This document shows positions 1 through 7,392 of a DNA stretch of 18,752 nucleotides, piece by piece. Each line of letters opens with the position of its first letter. Within the stretch, counting starts at the first letter, position 1. The stretch comes from an uncultured Collinsella sp. (lineage in GTDB: Bacteria > Actinomycetota > Coriobacteriia > Coriobacteriales > Coriobacteriaceae): NCBI GenBank assembly GCA_900539035.1, contig UQAU01000035.1, positions 1-18,752 on the forward strand, written 5' to 3'. A model generated the notes under the pieces. That model saw nothing but the letters and a program-made list of their open reading frames with translations, was not told where the DNA came from and searched no databases. The position numbers were made by a program, and so were the translations under genes.

Positions 1-35
1 CACCGGTACGGCTCAATCGTATAACCGTGCAACGG

Positions 36-82
36 AAAAGAGCCGCCCTTTCGGACGACTCAAACTGTAATGGGGCTTTTTT
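36..82 (+). terminator. Possible intrinsic terminator of an upstream gene
   Basis: AAAAGAGCC at 36-44 can pair with GGCTTTTTT at 74-82 (9 bp including one G-U), ending in a run of six T. The enclosed part holds a hairpin (40-61) that is continuous on the minus strand only if G-U pairs are allowed; on the plus strand the same positions are A-C mismatches. The T-run is shared with the long hairpin 70-150, so the two structures exclude each other. Whether it terminates anything depends on the gene to the left, which is outside the window. Confidence 0.35.
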
Positions 83-150
83 AGCTGCCCTATGTCAAAT
101 GCCGTCTCATGCTTCGAAGGCTTCGGATGGGGTAGCTAAAAAAGCCCCGT
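70..150 (+). repeat. 24-bp stem inverted repeat with 33-nt loop
   Basis: Positions 70-93 pair with 127-150. The core GGGGCTTTTTTAGCT / AGCTAAAAAAGCCCC (72-86 and 134-148) is perfect. The three imperfect pairs (71:149, 87:133, 91:129) are all G-U if the plus strand is transcribed and A-C mismatches on the other strand, so a plus-strand RNA is favoured. GGGTAG (130-135) can instead pair with CTACCC at 161-166, giving an alternative fold. It could be an attenuator or a transcript-end structure before the ABC operon. Confidence 0.55.
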
Positions 151-270
151 CCCAAAAAGACTACCCGTACCTTACACAACGGTAAGGCAAGCGTAAGCCA
201 TATCGATGGTAGCCGACTCGTCTTCTTGCGACTATAGATGCCGTAGACTAATTGCAAGAAAGGACTCGGT

Positions 271-1056
271 ATGCAAACCACGCACATGGCGACCCCGGTA
301 CTGGAGGTCGCGCATCTCGAAAAGGTATACGGAGCGCTAGGCAACGTGACCCGCGCGCTCAACGATGTCAACTTTACGGTCAACCGCGGCGAATTCGTGG
401 GCATCATGGGCGCTTCGGGCTCGGGCAAGTCGACGTTGCTCAACTGCGTTTCGACCATCGATAGCGCCACGAGCGGCACGATCCGCATCAACGGGCAGGA
501 CGTAACACGCATGAAGCAGGCTAAGCTTTCGCAGTTCCGCCGCGAGGAGCTCGGTTTTATCTTCCAGGACTCCAACCTGCTCGATACGCTCACGGCACGC
601 GAGAACATCGCCCTGCCGCTCACCATCGCCCGCACAAACTCGGCAGAGATCTCGACCCGCGTGCAGGATGTGGCCGCGCGTCTGTCTATCAGTCAGGTGC
701 TCGACAAGTATCCCTACCAGATGTCCGGCGGTCAGCAGCAGCGCGTTGCCGCGGCTCGCGCGCTTGTCACCGACCCCACCATGATCATGGCCGACGAGCC
801 CACCGGCGCCCTCGATTCCAAGAGCGCTCGCCTGCTGCTCGAGAGCCTGGAGGCCCTCAATCGCCGCTTGCGCGCGACCGTGCTCATGGTCACGCACGAC
901 AGCTTTGCCGCCAGCTACACGAGCCGTGTGCTGTTCATTCGCGACGGCAAGATTTTCACCGAGCTGCGCCGCGGCGACACCGACCGTCGCGAGTTCTTCG
1001 ACCGCATTATGGAGGTCGTTGCCATGATGGGCGGTGAGGGCTCCGATGCTCTGTAA
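271..1056 (+). CDS. ABC transporter ATP-binding protein, BceA/MacB type
   Basis: A 261-aa ATPase that would energise the permease encoded next to it. Visible motifs: Walker A GASGSGKST (residues 47-55), Q-loop Gln99, signature SGGQQ (152-156) followed by QRVAAARAL, Walker B MIMADEP (171-177) and H-loop His209. The spacing and the LDSKSARLLL stretch after Walker B are typical of the small ATPases paired with FtsX-type permeases in bacitracin/nisin resistance (BceA, VraD) and of LolD/MacB relatives. The start at 271 has AGAAAGGA upstream; a second ATG at 286 is possible but has a poorer ribosome site. Its last 11 bases overlap the permease start, so the two are translationally coupled. No partner two-component system lies in the window; one could be to the left. 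The substrate is unknown. Confidence 0.93.
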   Translation: MQTTHMATPVLEVAHLEKVYGALGNVTRALNDVNFTVNRGEFVGIMGASGSGKSTLLNCVSTIDSATSGTIRINGQDVTRMKQAKLSQFRREELGFIFQDSNLLDTLTARENIALPLTIARTNSAEISTRVQDVAARLSISQVLDKYPYQMSGGQQQRVAAARALVTDPTMIMADEPTGALDSKSARLLLESLEALNRRLRATVLMVTHDSFAASYTSRVLFIRDGKIFTELRRGDTDRREFFDRIMEVVAMMGGEGSDAL

Positions 1057-3268
1057 ACTCGCTTGGGGCAACGTCCGCCGCGCCGGCCGCGACTACCTCG
1101 TCTACCTTTTGACGCTCACCCTGGGCGTCACGGTCTTCTATGCCTTTAACACCATCTCGATGCAGGTCGATATCGCCGGCATCGATGAAAAGGGCTTGGC
1201 GCAGGTTATGGGCAGCATGCTCGGCAACCTGACGTACTTTTTGGCCGGTGTCATGGCCTTTTTAATGGTGTATGCCAATAACTTCATCATGAAACGCCGC
1301 AAGAAGGAGTTTGGCCTGTACCAGGTGCTCGGCATGGGGCGCGGACGCGTCGCCACGATCATGGCGCTCGAGACGGTGATTGTCTCGGTCGGCGCCTTTG
1401 TCGCCGGCATTGTGCTGGGTGTGGGACTCTCCCAGCTCATGACGTTCTTTACGGCCTCGCTTTTTAAGACACAGATCGCCAATTTCCACTTCTTTTTCTC
1501 GGTGCATGCGTTCAATCTGACCCTTGCCTGCATGCTTGTAATGTTTGTGCTTACGCTACTGCTGAACCTCCGCGCCGTGCGTCGTACCAAACTCATCGAG
1601 CTTATGGGTGCCGAGCGTCGCAACGAGAGCATCAAGACACGCAACCCCTGGATCGCGATTGCCATCTTTGCCGTGGGCGCGGTGCTTGTGGGCGTGGCCT
1701 ATTACCGTCTGCTACGTGATGGGTTCCCGCTAACCGCGACGGACAGCAAGCTGCAAGAGGCCATGAACCAGTTTGGTATTACGACCGCTATGGTTACCGT
1801 GGGCACCTTTGCCCTGTTCTGGGGACTCTCGGGCATGCTCATCAAGCTGCTGCAGAGCCTGCGTGGCGTGTATTGGCGCGGCCTCAACATGTTTACTGTG
1901 CGCCAGCTTGCGGCCAAGGTCAACACGGTGTGCTTTTCGATGGGCGTCATCGCGATGCTCCTGTTTTTGGCCATCACCTCGGTGACGTGCGGTATGTCGA
2001 TTGCCAACGTGATGAACGAAAACCTGGAGCGCTATAATCCGGCCGACATGTCGCAGACGTATATCTATTACGCGCCCGATACGCTCGACTACTACAAAGA
2101 GTATGTCAATCCGTCTGAGGCCGATCGCATGGTGCTGGCCGATAGTACGGTCGATTTGTACTCCGCATGGCACGGCGATCCATGGCACGGCGATCGTAAG
2201 GGCAAGTCGGCGGACAACAACGACGAGACCGGCAAGAAGGTCAATATTGCCGATGTTGCCGGTGAGCATGTGCAGATCGATTCGTATCTGAGTTACCCGC
2301 TTGGCGGTTCGGATCCTTCGGTGACTCCAAGTGAAATGTGCAAGGCCATGGGCGAAAAGCTTCCCAAGGCGTTCGGGGGTAGCAATGCCGATACGATGGG
2401 TCTGTTTGTGACGCCGGCGAGCCAGTACAACAAACTGCGTCAGATGATGGGCGAGGAGCCGGTGCACATCGGTCACGACCAGTATCTGCTCACGTGTGAT
2501 ATGGGCGGCGAGCTGGTCGACCTGTACACCAAGTATATGGCTGGCGGCCATGCCCTTACCTTGGGCGGGCATACGCTCAAGCCCGCAACCGATAAGTCGG
2601 ACGAAGATACGGCGGCCATCGCCAACTCGGCGATGGGCAGTAATCCGGGTACCGTCGTCGTTGCCGACGAGCTGCTGTCCCAACTTAATCTGCAGCCGTA
2701 TTCCAGTAGCCTGCTCGTTAACTACAAACAGGGGATGGATACGACCGAGGCAGACGAGAGTATTAAATACACTGTGCTCGACAATCTGCTCGTTGACGGC
2801 AAGGAGCCGGGGTCGTGGGGAACCTTCATCACACGCTCCGAGATGTACGCGCAAGCAGCGCAAATGAACGGTCTTATTAGCTACCTAGCCATCTACATCG
2901 GCTTTGTATTGGTCGTTGCATGCGCGGCGATTCTGTCGATCCAGCAACTCTCCAACGTGGCCGACGGCAGCCGCAGTTATCGTGTGCTGGCACAGATCGG
3001 CTGCGACGACCGCCAGATTCGCCATTCGGTGATGGCGCAGCAAGCGGTATTCTTCCTGTTCCCGCTGGCAGTTGGCCTGGCACACTCCTTTGTGGCACTT
3101 AAGGTGATCATCGAGCTGGTGAGCATTTTCGGAAATATGAGCATCGGCGGCACCGTGGGCCTCACCTGTGCAATCTTCCTGGCAGCCTATGGTGGCTACT
3201 TCTTGGTGACCTACCTTATGAGTACCGGAATGGTGCGAGCTGCCATAGCCACCCGTTACAGCGAGTAA
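1046..3268 (+). CDS. FtsX-type ABC permease, BceB-like, 10 TM with large extracellular domain
   Basis: A 740-aa membrane permease. Seven hydrophobic helices lie in the first half (about residues 18-37, 62-82, 103-128, 150-175, 201-221, 246-268, 294-317). A hydrophilic domain of about 280 residues follows (roughly 325-608), then three more helices (610-632, 666-690, 702-726). The 7+3 layout with an extracellular domain between helices 7 and 8 is the hallmark of BceB-type permeases, which sense or remove antimicrobial peptides and often signal through a histidine kinase. I chose ATG 1046, not GTG 1034, because GGTGAGGG at 1033-1040 is then well placed as ribosome site and the protein begins MLCKLAWGNVRR, a usual family start. 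The extracellular domain holds a perfect 15-bp tandem duplication (2166-2195) giving WHGDPWHGD. Specificity cannot be inferred. Confidence 0.9.
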   Translation: MLCKLAWGNVRRAGRDYLVYLLTLTLGVTVFYAFNTISMQVDIAGIDEKGLAQVMGSMLGNLTYFLAGVMAFLMVYANNFIMKRRKKEFGLYQVLGMGRGRVATIMALETVIVSVGAFVAGIVLGVGLSQLMTFFTASLFKTQIANFHFFFSVHAFNLTLACMLVMFVLTLLLNLRAVRRTKLIELMGAERRNESIKTRNPWIAIAIFAVGAVLVGVAYYRLLRDGFPLTATDSKLQEAMNQFGITTAMVTVGTFALFWGLSGMLIKLLQSLRGVYWRGLNMFTVRQLAAKVNTVCFSMGVIAMLLFLAITSVTCGMSIANVMNENLERYNPADMSQTYIYYAPDTLDYYKEYVNPSEADRMVLADSTVDLYSAWHGDPWHGDRKGKSADNNDETGKKVNIADVAGEHVQIDSYLSYPLGGSDPSVTPSEMCKAMGEKLPKAFGGSNADTMGLFVTPASQYNKLRQMMGEEPVHIGHDQYLLTCDMGGELVDLYTKYMAGGHALTLGGHTLKPATDKSDEDTAAIANSAMGSNPGTVVVADELLSQLNLQPYSSSLLVNYKQGMDTTEADESIKYTVLDNLLVDGKEPGSWGTFITRSEMYAQAAQMNGLISYLAIYIGFVLVVACAAILSIQQLSNVADGSRSYRVLAQIGCDDRQIRHSVMAQQAVFFLFPLAVGLAHSFVALKVIIELVSIFGNMSIGGTVGLTCAIFLAAYGGYFLVTYLMSTGMVRAAIATRYSE
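2166..2195 (+). repeat. 15-bp perfect tandem duplication inside the permease
   Basis: CATGGCACGGCGATC occurs twice head to tail. It is in frame and adds a second WHGD unit (about residues 375-383) in the predicted extracellular domain, so copy-number change would not break the frame. Confidence 0.9.
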
Positions 3269-3312
3269 CTCGTTCAGCTCGGAATTATCGCAGGTTGAGC
3301 ATAAGTCAGCGA

Positions 3313-3409
3313 AAACGCCCCTAAGCGAGCAAGGTGACGTGAAAGAGAGGGAAGCGTACTTCGGTACGCGACCGACGATTGAACGTCAGGTTGCCGCTTA
3401 GGGGCGTTT
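3313..3409. repeat. 97-nt long imperfect hairpin between convergent genes
   Basis: Outer arms AAACGCCCCTAAGCG (3313-3327) and its exact complement (3395-3409) form 15 bp. Inside are GCAA/TTGC (3329-3332 with 3391-3394), TGACGT/ACGTCA (3335-3340 with 3383-3388) and an apical GCGTAC-TTCG-GTACGC hairpin (3354-3369). It lies between the ABC permease (plus) and the first LuxR regulator (minus), where a bidirectional transcript end is expected, but neither strand has a real T-tract. A repeat-family element is the alternative. Confidence 0.6.
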
Positions 3410-3422
3410 GCAGCGTCGAGCC

Positions 3423-3449
3423 GTTACGCGGTTTGGTAAACCGCGTAAC
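3423..3449. repeat. 12-bp perfect hairpin next to the LuxR stop codon
   Basis: GTTACGCGGTTT, a 3-nt loop and AAACCGCGTAAC end one base outside the minus-strand stop codon (3451-3453). It may protect the 3' end or stop transcription of the regulator gene. There is no U-run after it on the minus strand, so I do not call it a classical intrinsic terminator. Confidence 0.55.
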
Positions 3450-3450
3450 T

Positions 3451-4416
3451 TCATCCTTTCCAAAAGTGGAGGATGAGCGTGGTACGGTTTTGCTGCTCGG
3501 TTTTGACCAGGATGTTGTGGATGTGGGTCTTGACGGTGCCCACAGCAAGGAATAGCTCGTCAGCAATCTCTTGGTTCGACTTGCCCAACACAACCAGACG
3601 CAAAACCTCGGCCTCGCGGTTGGAGAGCCTATAGGCATTGCGATAGAAGGGCATCTGCTCTTCTATGTGCCGATCAAGATCGCTGACGTTCTTTTCCTCG
3701 GGCGCCTCCTGCATGCGGATTGAAAGCACGTGGTAGGCGTAGATGATCAGCAGAATCGCAAAGTAGCACGCAAAGACGTTCTCGCTAAAGTTGCGCTCGG
3801 ATAGATAAAGCTGCAGCCAAGAGGGTGCCAGACTCATGGGGATGACAAGGATGTTGTAGAAATCCTCGGCAACGATGCAACCGACCAGAATAGCGCCGAT
3901 AATCAGGTGCTTTCGCTGGTTGTTAACGCGTGCCTTCAGCTCAACCTCTGTACTCTTATGAGCCGTCCAAAAGATATACAGTCCCACAAAGATAAGGAAT
4001 ACCTGACGCATCGTGTAGTAGATCCACTGACGCATGGGGCTGGAGGGGATTGCGACGATAATCAGCGACTCGCACAGCAAAAACGTTAGGACAGGGATGG
4101 CGAACAACTTCTTAGAATGCTTATCGAGCAAGTCCATGGCAATCAGCCAAATAAAAGCTTGTGAAGCGGTCGCCACAAGGGTCCGCAACACAGGCATGGT
4201 AATTGAGTAATAGTCGCTGGCCGGAAAACTCTCGTTTTGCAACGTGTATTCAAAAAAGAAGATCTCGGTCATCTCGATGGCGTAGCAAATAAAAACGCCA
4301 CTGCCATAGATAAAGAAGCGTCGACGGGACGAGGCATAGGCGGCAAGCGAAAGCACTGCCGTCACAATACAGATTACGAGTATCGCTTGGGTATAGAAGA
4401 ACATGAGCGTGTCCAT
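3451..4416 (-). CDS. Membrane-embedded LuxR-family transcription regulator, AguR-like
   Basis: A 321-aa one-component regulator. Residues 1-235 are mostly hydrophobic (about seven helices). The C-terminus (about 264-310) is a LuxR helix-turn-helix, with LSNREAEVLRLVVLGKSNQE followed by IADEL and GTVKTHIHNIL. Polar motifs inside the membrane part are EMTEIFFFEY (48-57), EDFYNILVIP (184-193) and YLSERNFSEN (204-213); the same pattern recurs in the regulator at 11156-12148. The gene is divergent from aguB. In lactic acid bacteria AguR is a transmembrane LuxR-type activator of aguBDAC that responds to agmatine, so this is the obvious candidate activator of the operon; that role is inferred from context. 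AGGACGG precedes the chosen start by about 8 bases; an ATG four codons later is possible. Confidence 0.88.
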   Translation of the reverse strand: MDTLMFFYTQAILVICIVTAVLSLAAYASSRRRFFIYGSGVFICYAIEMTEIFFFEYTLQNESFPASDYYSITMPVLRTLVATASQAFIWLIAMDLLDKHSKKLFAIPVLTFLLCESLIIVAIPSSPMRQWIYYTMRQVFLIFVGLYIFWTAHKSTEVELKARVNNQRKHLIIGAILVGCIVAEDFYNILVIPMSLAPSWLQLYLSERNFSENVFACYFAILLIIYAYHVLSIRMQEAPEEKNVSDLDRHIEEQMPFYRNAYRLSNREAEVLRLVVLGKSNQEIADELFLAVGTVKTHIHNILVKTEQQNRTTLILHFWKG

Positions 4417-4571
4417 CTGTCACCGTCCTGTCTCATTTGTCTCTTATGGAGCCCGCTATATCTCCCGGGGTATATATGTCTCAGCCGGTCGTTCCATTGC
4501 GGATTAGACACCAAGATACAGCATAGCCGTATACCGTTCGCGGTTTCAGACGGTAAACCCCCTGTAAACTC

Positions 4572-4600
4572 TTGACCTGCGGGTTTATATTGGATTAGAG
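4572..4600 (+). promoter_or_regulatory. Candidate aguB promoter
   Basis: TTGACC (4572-4577) with a 17-bp spacer to TTAGAG (4595-4600). The -35 is good and the -10 weak, which would suit an activator-dependent promoter. The untranslated leader would be about 140 nt. Confidence 0.35.
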
Positions 4601-4669
4601 AGGGTGTAACTCCATGAACGGTCTTTAATCCCGAATAAACTAGGTAAAAATTGCATACGGGTGAATGAT

Positions 4670-4727
4670 GGTCTTGTCAACACGAGGCGTGATGTTCGAG
4701 CGCCTCATAGTAATAGTCGGCAAGACC
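4670..4727 (+). promoter_or_regulatory. Nested stem-loop just before the aguB ribosome site
   Basis: GGTCTTG (4670-4676) pairs with CAAGACC (4721-4727), enclosing GAGGCG (4684-4689) paired with CGCCTC (4701-4706). GGAAAGG starts four bases later. It is probably a 5'-leader structure; a regulatory role is inferred. Confidence 0.5.
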
Positions 4728-4745
4728 GGCGGAAAGGAAATCGAC

Positions 4746-5819
4746 ATGGCACTGCCTAAGGATTTCATCGACACCAACGACTTCACCAAAGAGCAGATCC
4801 TGGCTATCGAGGATCTTGGCCTGGCAATGAAGAAGGCCATCAAGGTTGACGGTTATTATCCGCACCTGCTCCGCAACAAGAGCCTTGGCATGATCTTCCA
4901 GCAGGTCTCCACCCGCACTCGTCTTTCCTTCGAGACCGCTATGACCGACCTCGGCGGCCATGCTCAGTTCTATGGCCCTGGCACCATCCAGCTCGGCGGT
5001 CACGAGTCCCTGGGCGACACCGCTCGCGTTATGGGCTCGCTGCTCGACATCATGATGGCTCGCGTTGACCGTCACAAGGACGTCGTCGGCCTCGCCGAGG
5101 GCTCTGCCGTGCCCGTCATCAACGGCATGTCCGAGTTCAACCATCCCACGCAGGAGATGGGCGACCTCATGACCATGCTCGAGAACCTCCCCGAGGGCAA
5201 GAAGATCGAGGACTGCACCCTGGCCTTCATCGGCGACGCCACCCAGGTCTGCGTCTCCCTCATGTTCATCGCCTCCAAGGTCGGCATGAAGTTTGTCCAG
5301 TTTGGACCTAAGGGCCACCAGATCCCCGACGGCGGTCTGCACGTTGGCACCGTCGAGGAGCGCGCCGAGTTTGGCAAGCAGATGATGGCCATCGCCGAGG
5401 AGAACTGCAAGGTCTCCGGCGGCTCGGTTGTCATCTCCGACGACATCGAGTGCATCAAGGGTGCCGACTTCATCTACACCGACGTGTGGTATGGCCTGTA
5501 CGACGAGGAGGTCTCGGGCGAGAACTACATGGACGTGTTCTATCCCAAGTATCAGGTCACCATGGACATGATGAACTTCGCCGGCCCCAACTCCAAGTTC
5601 ATGCACTGCCTGCCGGCCACCCGCAACGAGGAAGTCGTCGACGAGGTCATGGACGATCCCGAGCGCTCCCTGTGCTGGGTCGAGGCCGAGAACCGCAAGC
5701 ACTCCATCCGTGCTCTCCTTGCCGCCCTGGGCAAGCGTACTCCGCTCAACGACGGGGATGTCGAGTACTCCGCCAAGGCTGAGCTCCACGCCGCTCTCGA
5801 GGCTCTCGAGCAGCTCTAA
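4746..5819 (+). CDS. aguB: Putrescine carbamoyltransferase
   Basis: A 357-aa cytosolic enzyme that uses phosphate to split N-carbamoylputrescine into putrescine and carbamoyl phosphate, the middle step of the agmatine deiminase route. Carbamoyl-phosphate site motifs are visible: STRTR (55-59) followed by LSFETAM, NHPTQ (132-136) and HCLPATR (287-293). FQQVSTRTR, the GGHE segment (84-87), NGMSEFNHPTQE, GDATQVC and YTDVWYGLY are the pattern of putrescine rather than ornithine carbamoyltransferases as I know the family, and the location before antiporter and deiminase genes agrees. I use start 4746 because GGAAAGGAAA lies 5-15 bases upstream and the homologous N-terminus begins there; an in-frame ATG at 4665 would add 27 unrelated residues. 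Another accepted symbol is ptcA. Third codon positions are strongly C-rich, suggesting high expression. Confidence 0.95.
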   Translation: MALPKDFIDTNDFTKEQILAIEDLGLAMKKAIKVDGYYPHLLRNKSLGMIFQQVSTRTRLSFETAMTDLGGHAQFYGPGTIQLGGHESLGDTARVMGSLLDIMMARVDRHKDVVGLAEGSAVPVINGMSEFNHPTQEMGDLMTMLENLPEGKKIEDCTLAFIGDATQVCVSLMFIASKVGMKFVQFGPKGHQIPDGGLHVGTVEERAEFGKQMMAIAEENCKVSGGSVVISDDIECIKGADFIYTDVWYGLYDEEVSGENYMDVFYPKYQVTMDMMNFAGPNSKFMHCLPATRNEEVVDEVMDDPERSLCWVEAENRKHSIRALLAALGKRTPLNDGDVEYSAKAELHAALEALEQL

Positions 5820-5845
5820 GCCTCAAGGCTTCTAAAAGCACGTTT

Positions 5846-5921
5846 GCGGGCGGCGGATGCTCGTCTCCTGTCGCCCGCTCACCGAGGCCCAAGCAATTGC
5901 CTTAATACCTTAGGGCCTCGG
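5846..5921 (+). promoter_or_regulatory. Two hairpins between aguB and aguD
   Basis: First hairpin: GCGGGCGGCGG (5846-5856) with CCTGTCGCCCGC (5867-5878), about 11 bp including G-U pairs. Second: CCGAGGCCC (5882-5890) with GGGCCTCGG (5913-5921), 9 bp, enclosing the palindrome GCAATTGC. Neither is followed by a T-run, so they look like processing or stability elements within the operon rather than terminators. Confidence 0.5.
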
Positions 5922-5952
5922 ATCTGTCCAAGACTGAGCGAAGGAGCTCATC

Positions 5953-7392
5953 ATGAGTGACGGAAAGAAAAAGCTTTCCTTCCTGACGGTCATTTCGACC
6001 ATCATCTGCGTCGTCTTCGTTTGCGAGGCCGCCGCTCCTGCTGCCGCCATCGGCAACCAGCAGTTCTTCTGGTGGATCTTCCTGATCCTGACCTTCCTGC
6101 TCCCTTACGGCATGGTCGTCGCCGAGCTCGGCACCACCTATGACGGCGAGGGCGGCATTTACGATTGGGTGCGCGATGGCCTGGGCGACAAGTGGGGCGC
6201 CCGCATCTCGTACTACTACTGGGTCAACTACCCCCTGTGGATCGCCTCGCTGGCAACCATGTTCCCCGACATCCTGGGCATGGTCTTCGGCGTCGAGTTC
6301 AACCTGATCGCCAAGATGGGCATCGAGCTTGCCTTCGTGTGGATCGTCTACCTCATGGGCCGCTCCAAGGCCGCCGACTCCGAGTGGGTCCTCAACGGTG
6401 GCGCCATCATCAAGGTCGCCGTTGCCGTTATCGTCGGCGCTCTGGGCATCTGGTATGCCATGGAGAACGGTTTTGCGAACGACATGTCCGCCGCCACCTT
6501 CCTGCCCGAGCTCACCAACACCAACGCTCTGGGCTACCTGTCCATCATCATCTTCAACTTCATGGGCTTCGAGGTTATCTGCACCATGACCGATGATATG
6601 GCCGATCCCGCTCGCGATATCCCCAAGGCTATCATCGTCGGTGGCGTGGCTATTGCCGTCATCTACCTGTTCGCTGGCTTCGGCATCGGCGCCGCCGTGC
6701 CGGCCGACTCCATCGACCCCGACTACGGCATGATCGTCGCGGTCCAGACCATGGTGGGCGACTCCATGCTCTTCAAGGTCATCTGCATCGCCTTCCTGAT
6801 CACCCTGTTCGCCAACATGGCCGCCTGGTCCTTCGGCGTCAACTCCGTCGCCCGCTACGCCGCCGAGCACGGCAACATGCCCAAGGTCTTCGCCTCGATG
6901 ATCTCGGATGACGACATGCCCAACGGCGCCAACCTGGTCAACGCCGTCGTCGCCTCCCTGGTGCTGTGCCTGCAGCTGGTGCCCGTCGACGCCATCTCCA
7001 ACGGCGTCTTCTGGATGCTCTTCGGCACCTCCGTCGTCTTCCTGCTGCTCACCTACATCCCGATGTTCCCGGCGTTCCTCAACCTTCGCAAGAACGACCC
7101 CGACCGCGAGCGCATCTTCACGTTCCCGTTCAAGGGCGCGATGATGAAGGTCATGCTGGCCATCCCCTGCATCGAGCTGATCCTGGCCATCGTCGCGACG
7201 CTGGTGCCGTTCTCCGCCGCCGAAATCGGCGACAAGGTCCCGATGATCGTCATCTTCATCGTGCTCGTGCTCATCGGCGAGGTCGTCCGCGTTGTCTCCG
7301 CTAGGGGCCGCAAGGAAGAGTACAAGGGCCTCACCCCCGAGCTGGCCGCCCAGCGTCTCGCCGAGGAGGCCGCCGAGGCCGAGGAGAACTAG
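5953..7392 (+). CDS. aguD: APC-family amine antiporter, probable agmatine/putrescine exchanger (copy 1)
   Basis: A 479-aa inner-membrane protein with about 12 hydrophobic helices, of the amino acid-polyamine-organocation superfamily. Family features are the N-terminal EAAAPAAAIG helix, FNFMGFEV (201-208) followed by DPARDIPKA (218-226), and GFGIGAAVP near 242-250. By position between aguB and aguA, as in aguBDA operons, it should import agmatine and export putrescine; transport direction and substrate are inferred from context, not from a diagnostic residue. The start at 5953 has AAGGAG at 5940-5945. The C-terminal tail is hydrophilic and rich in Ala and Glu. Third-position GC rises along the gene and is nearly saturated after about 6700, a possible mosaic sign. 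It is clearly related to the antiporter at 9384-10781, which lacks the acidic tail. Confidence 0.85.
   Translation: MSDGKKKLSFLTVISTIICVVFVCEAAAPAAAIGNQQFFWWIFLILTFLLPYGMVVAELGTTYDGEGGIYDWVRDGLGDKWGARISYYYWVNYPLWIASLATMFPDILGMVFGVEFNLIAKMGIELAFVWIVYLMGRSKAADSEWVLNGGAIIKVAVAVIVGALGIWYAMENGFANDMSAATFLPELTNTNALGYLSIIIFNFMGFEVICTMTDDMADPARDIPKAIIVGGVAIAVIYLFAGFGIGAAVPADSIDPDYGMIVAVQTMVGDSMLFKVICIAFLITLFANMAAWSFGVNSVARYAAEHGNMPKVFASMISDDDMPNGANLVNAVVASLVLCLQLVPVDAISNGVFWMLFGTSVVFLLLTYIPMFPAFLNLRKNDPDRERIFTFPFKGAMMKVMLAIPCIELILAIVATLVPFSAAEIGDKVPMIVIFIVLVLIGEVVRVVSARGRKEEYKGLTPELAAQRLAEEAAEAEEN

Larger units (their letters stand above)
1..270. other. Intergenic leader before the ABC operon, with possible 3' end of an upstream gene
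   Basis: No complete gene is visible here. Frame 1 reads seven codons (HRYGSIV) to a TAA at 22-24, which could be the very end of an upstream plus-strand gene; this is too short to identify. The rest is highly structured. There is a 9-bp hairpin at 40-61, a 24-bp hairpin at 70-150, a short dyad CCTTAC-N6-GTAAGG at 170-187 that could be an operator, and TTCTTGC at 223-229, complementary to GCAAGAA at 254-260 that overlaps the start of the ATPase ribosome binding site. I could not pick a convincing sigma-70 promoter. Confidence 0.45.
4417..4745. promoter_or_regulatory. Divergent control region between the LuxR regulator and aguB
   Basis: No gene is seen. The region holds TACCGT-N12-ACGGTA (about 4532-4555) as a dyad, TATACCGT at 4530-4537 (also found at 16449-16456 before the second agmatine deiminase), a possible aguB promoter at 4572-4600, and a nested leader hairpin at 4670-4727. 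An AT-rich CATATATACC stretch on the minus strand near 4470-4479 could hold the regulator's -10, but no good -35 fits. Confidence 0.5.

Noticed and set aside
1..150. tRNA or small RNA gene at the left edge
   Set aside because: The hairpins do not form a cloverleaf and no CCA end or T-loop consensus was found.
1730..2863. 377-codon minus-strand frame across the permease
   Set aside because: It has no ribosome site or domain pattern, and it overlaps the well-supported permease.
4665..4745. 27-residue N-terminal extension of putrescine carbamoyltransferase
   Set aside because: ATG 4746 has a strong ribosome site and the family N-terminus starts there; the upstream stretch forms a leader hairpin instead.
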